Source of the DNA: Clostridia bacterium
GTDB taxonomy: Bacteria > Bacillota > Clostridia > Oscillospirales > Acutalibacteraceae
Reading direction: 5' to 3'
Length of the DNA stretch: 7,527 nucleotides
Assembly (NCBI GenBank): GCA_017480265.1
Contig: JAFVAZ010000025.1
Span: 1 to 7,527 of the forward strand
Below the pieces are notes generated by a model. That model saw only the letters and a program-made list of their open reading frames with translations. It was not told the origin of the DNA and did not search any database. Position numbers and translations under genes: made by a program. Numbering within the stretch: the stretch's first letter is position 1; each line of letters starts with the position of its first letter. Shown here in pieces: positions 5,792-7,527 of this stretch.

Positions 5792-6709
5792 TTATTGTTT
5801 GATCATATTTGCCACTTCATCTGCAAAGTTATCTTCACGCTTTTCTAAGCCTTCGCCTTTTTCAAAGCGTGCAAAATCTGCAATTTTAATCGTAGAATTC
5901 AATTTCTTAGATGTCTGCTCAGTATATTGAGCAACGGTCAAATTTGCGTCTTTTACAAAGATTTGATCGATCAAACAATTTTCTTTATAAAATTTCCCGA
6001 TCCTACCCATTACTATTTTTTCAGCTACATTTGCCGGCTTGCCGTCATTTATCACTTGCTCTGTCAAAATTTTCTTCTCATGCTCCAAAACATCTGCAGG
6101 GACCGATTCTTTATTAAGGTAAGATGGATTTGCCGCTGCTACTTGCATTGCAATATCTTTAGCGAAAATCTTGAAGGTTTCATTTGCAGATACATCCGAG
6201 GCAACTTCAAATTTAACCAAGACACCGATCCTACCGTCGGCATGGACGTATGTAGAAACTACACCGTCAAATCTTTTAAACCTACGAATTTTGATATTTT
6301 CTCCAATTGTAAGAATTTTCTCCCTTACTAGCTCTTCTATAGTTTCGCTGGAACCTTCCGCCGTACAAGACATCAAATCTTCCAATGTTTTTGGTTTTTC
6401 TTTTATTATAGTTTTTGCGCATACTTCCACTAGGTTATTAAAGTCTGCATTTTTTGCTACAAAGTCAGTCTCTGCGTTTACTTCTAGCACTACGCCTATA
6501 TTTCCATCAGCATTTGTGCAGGCGTAAGCCACTCCTTCGGCAGCTATCCGTCCGGATTTTTTATTAGCTGCAGCCAACCCTTTTTCCCTCAAGATATCTA
6601 CTGCCTTATCCATATCTCCATTTGCTTCAGATAAAGCCTTTTTACAATCCATCATGCCACAGCCGGTTTTTTCTCTCAAAGTTTTTACATCACTTGCGGT
6701 AAAACCCAT
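5792..6709 (-). CDS. tsf: Translation elongation factor Ts
   Basis: A 305-residue EF-Ts, the nucleotide exchange factor that releases GDP from EF-Tu so it can bind GTP and aminoacyl-tRNA again. The N-terminal UBA-like domain reads TASDVKTLREKTGCGMMDCKKAL (about 4-26). The EF-Tu-contacting motif TDFVAKN is at 81-87, and the dimerisation-domain region continues to the end, including AMQVAAANP (about 187-195) and the C-terminal module ending FADEVANMIKQ. Length is typical of Firmicute EF-Ts. The ATG is preceded by GGGAGG with 8-nt spacing. It follows rpsB by 84 bp on the same strand, the standard arrangement, and is terminated immediately afterwards, so pyrH and frr are not part of this transcript here. 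Confidence 0.97.
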   Translation of the reverse strand: MGFTASDVKTLREKTGCGMMDCKKALSEANGDMDKAVDILREKGLAAANKKSGRIAAEGVAYACTNADGNIGVVLEVNAETDFVAKNADFNNLVEVCAKTIIKEKPKTLEDLMSCTAEGSSETIEELVREKILTIGENIKIRRFKRFDGVVSTYVHADGRIGVLVKFEVASDVSANETFKIFAKDIAMQVAAANPSYLNKESVPADVLEHEKKILTEQVINDGKPANVAEKIVMGRIGKFYKENCLIDQIFVKDANLTVAQYTEQTSKKLNSTIKIADFARFEKGEGLEKREDNFADEVANMIKQ

Positions 6710-6758
6710 AGTTACTTCCTCCCAACTAAATTTAAAAAATTAATCTTTAATCTTGCAT

Positions 6759-6775
6759 TGATACTGGTAGCATCA
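6759..6775 (-). other. Small hairpin in the rpsB-tsf gap
   Basis: TGATAC (6759-6764) and GCATCA (6770-6775) form a 6-bp stem with one G-U pair and a 5-nt loop. No T tract follows on the minus strand, so it is not a terminator. It might be a processing or attenuation element, or chance. Confidence 0.2.
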
Positions 6776-6793
6776 CTAACAATTATTAGATAA

Positions 6794-7527
6794 TTAATCT
6801 GATATGACCTCTTCTTCCACACTCTGCTCATCGATATCATCGAACTTAACAGCGCTTTCATCTTCATCAGCTTCTGTGCCTATTTCTCCTTCGTTGCCTT
6901 CTATTATCGCGTTTGCTATGATGCCGGAGATTAACTTAATCGCCCTTATAGCATCGTCATTGCCCGGGATTACATAATCAACTTCATCTGGATCACAGTT
7001 TGTATCTACGATAGCTACGACCGGAATACCTAATTTTTTAGCTTCAGCTACAGCTATGCTTTCTTTTTTAGGGTCTACTATAAATAAGGCGCCAGGTAGT
7101 TGAGTCATATCTTCTATCCCGCCTAAGAATTTTTCCAGTTTCTCTATCTCTAAGTTTAGTTTTATAACTTCTTTTTTAGGTAAAAGATCAAACGTGCCGT
7201 TTTCTCTCATTTCTCTAAGTTGCTTTAGTCTACTTACTCTATGGCGGATTGTTTTGAAGTTAGTCAGCATTCCTCCAAGCCACCTTGCATTGACAAAATA
7301 GGCTCCTGCGCGCAAAGCTTCCGCTTTGATGGACTCCTGCGCTTGCTTTTTTGTCCCTACAAACAAGACCATTTTACCTTCAGCTGATAAGTCTCTGATA
7401 AAATTATAAGCTTTTTCCAATTTGCGTGAAGTTTTAAGGAGATCTATGATATAAATACCATTTCTCTCCGTAAAGATATACTCGGCCATTTTAGGGTTCC
7501 ATCTTCTAGTTTGATGCCCAATATGTA
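6794..7527 (-). CDS. rpsB: 30S ribosomal protein S2, 5' end outside the window
   Basis: S2 binds the 30S subunit late in assembly, near the head-platform junction, and is needed for S1 binding (known). The reading frame runs off the window edge. Upstream of the internal Met at 7489 it continues as HIGHQTRRWNPK, the conserved S2 start region, so about 14 N-terminal codons are missing and ATG 7489 is not the start. The 243 complete codons seen include MAEYIFTERNGIYIIDL, VLFVGTKKQAQ, NARWLGGMLTNFKTI, FIVDPKKESIAVAEA, LGIPVVAIVDTNCDPD and VDYVIPGNDDAIRAI, all family hallmarks. The C-terminal ~35 residues are strongly acidic, common in Firmicute S2. It is the first gene of the rpsB-tsf pair; its promoter and any S2 autoregulatory leader lie outside the window. 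Confidence 0.97.
   Translation of the reverse strand, partial: HIGHQTRRWNPKMAEYIFTERNGIYIIDLLKTSRKLEKAYNFIRDLSAEGKMVLFVGTKKQAQESIKAEALRAGAYFVNARWLGGMLTNFKTIRHRVSRLKQLREMRENGTFDLLPKKEVIKLNLEIEKLEKFLGGIEDMTQLPGALFIVDPKKESIAVAEAKKLGIPVVAIVDTNCDPDEVDYVIPGNDDAIRAIKLISGIIANAIIEGNEGEIGTEADEDESAVKFDDIDEQSVEEEVISD

Noticed and set aside
5927..6527. Plus-strand open frames of 134 and 118 codons opposite tsf
   Set aside because: They overlap each other and are antisense to a fully conserved EF-Ts gene; no supporting start signals.
6759..6775. Terminator between rpsB and tsf
   Set aside because: The stem is short with a G-U pair and no T tract follows on the minus strand.
7487..7489. ATG as the rpsB start
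   Set aside because: The frame stays open to the window edge and encodes the conserved GHQTRRWNPK segment of S2 upstream of it.
1..7527. CRISPR arrays, tRNA or rRNA genes, insertion sequences, phage genes
   Set aside because: I looked for spaced direct repeats, cloverleaf-like sequence, transposase motifs and terminal inverted repeats and saw none.

Overview
The window looks like a piece of chromosome from a low-GC, anaerobic Firmicute of the class Clostridia. The evidence is AT-rich intergenic DNA, strong GGAG-type ribosome binding sites, canonical sigma-A-like promoters, an NfnAB-type ferredoxin/NADP(H) oxidoreductase pair, a DegV-family protein of the clostridial type, and a remnant of the endospore gene yunB. 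Everything intact is recognisable housekeeping or redox metabolism. There is no sign of a phage, transposon, CRISPR array, tRNA or integrative element.

Layout. Positions 1-182 carry no convincing gene. Positions 183-572 hold the C-terminal part of a YunB-family sporulation protein with no N-terminal membrane anchor and no good start, so probably a pseudogene. After a promoter region with two AT-rich palindromes come nfnA (661-1509) and nfnB/gltA (1570-2976), both on the plus strand. Facing them on the minus strand are dusB (3018-4004, TTG start) and, upstream of it, a TetR-family regulator (4076-4669). The regulator is divergent from degV (4833-5717, plus). Their 163-bp gap holds two apparently interleaved promoters and an inverted-repeat element that could be the regulator's operator. 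degV converges on tsf (5792-6709, minus) across a clear bidirectional rho-independent terminator (5747-5772). tsf is preceded by rpsB (6794 to the window end, minus), whose first roughly 14 codons lie outside the window.

How the parts work together. NfnA and NfnB should form a flavin and iron-sulfur complex that couples NADH, ferredoxin and NADPH. S2 and EF-Ts are the usual rpsB-tsf translation pair, here ended by a terminator right after tsf. The TetR/DegV divergent pair looks like a self-contained regulated unit, possibly for fatty-acid handling, since DegV/FakB proteins bind acyl chains; the inducer is unknown. DusB modifies tRNA and may be co-transcribed with the regulator, because no terminator is seen between them.

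I found no clearly undescribed system. The observations most worth a second look are the decayed yunB (possible loss of sporulation), the shared tetR/degV control region, the palindromes on the nfnAB promoter, and the odd translation-initiation region of nfnB.
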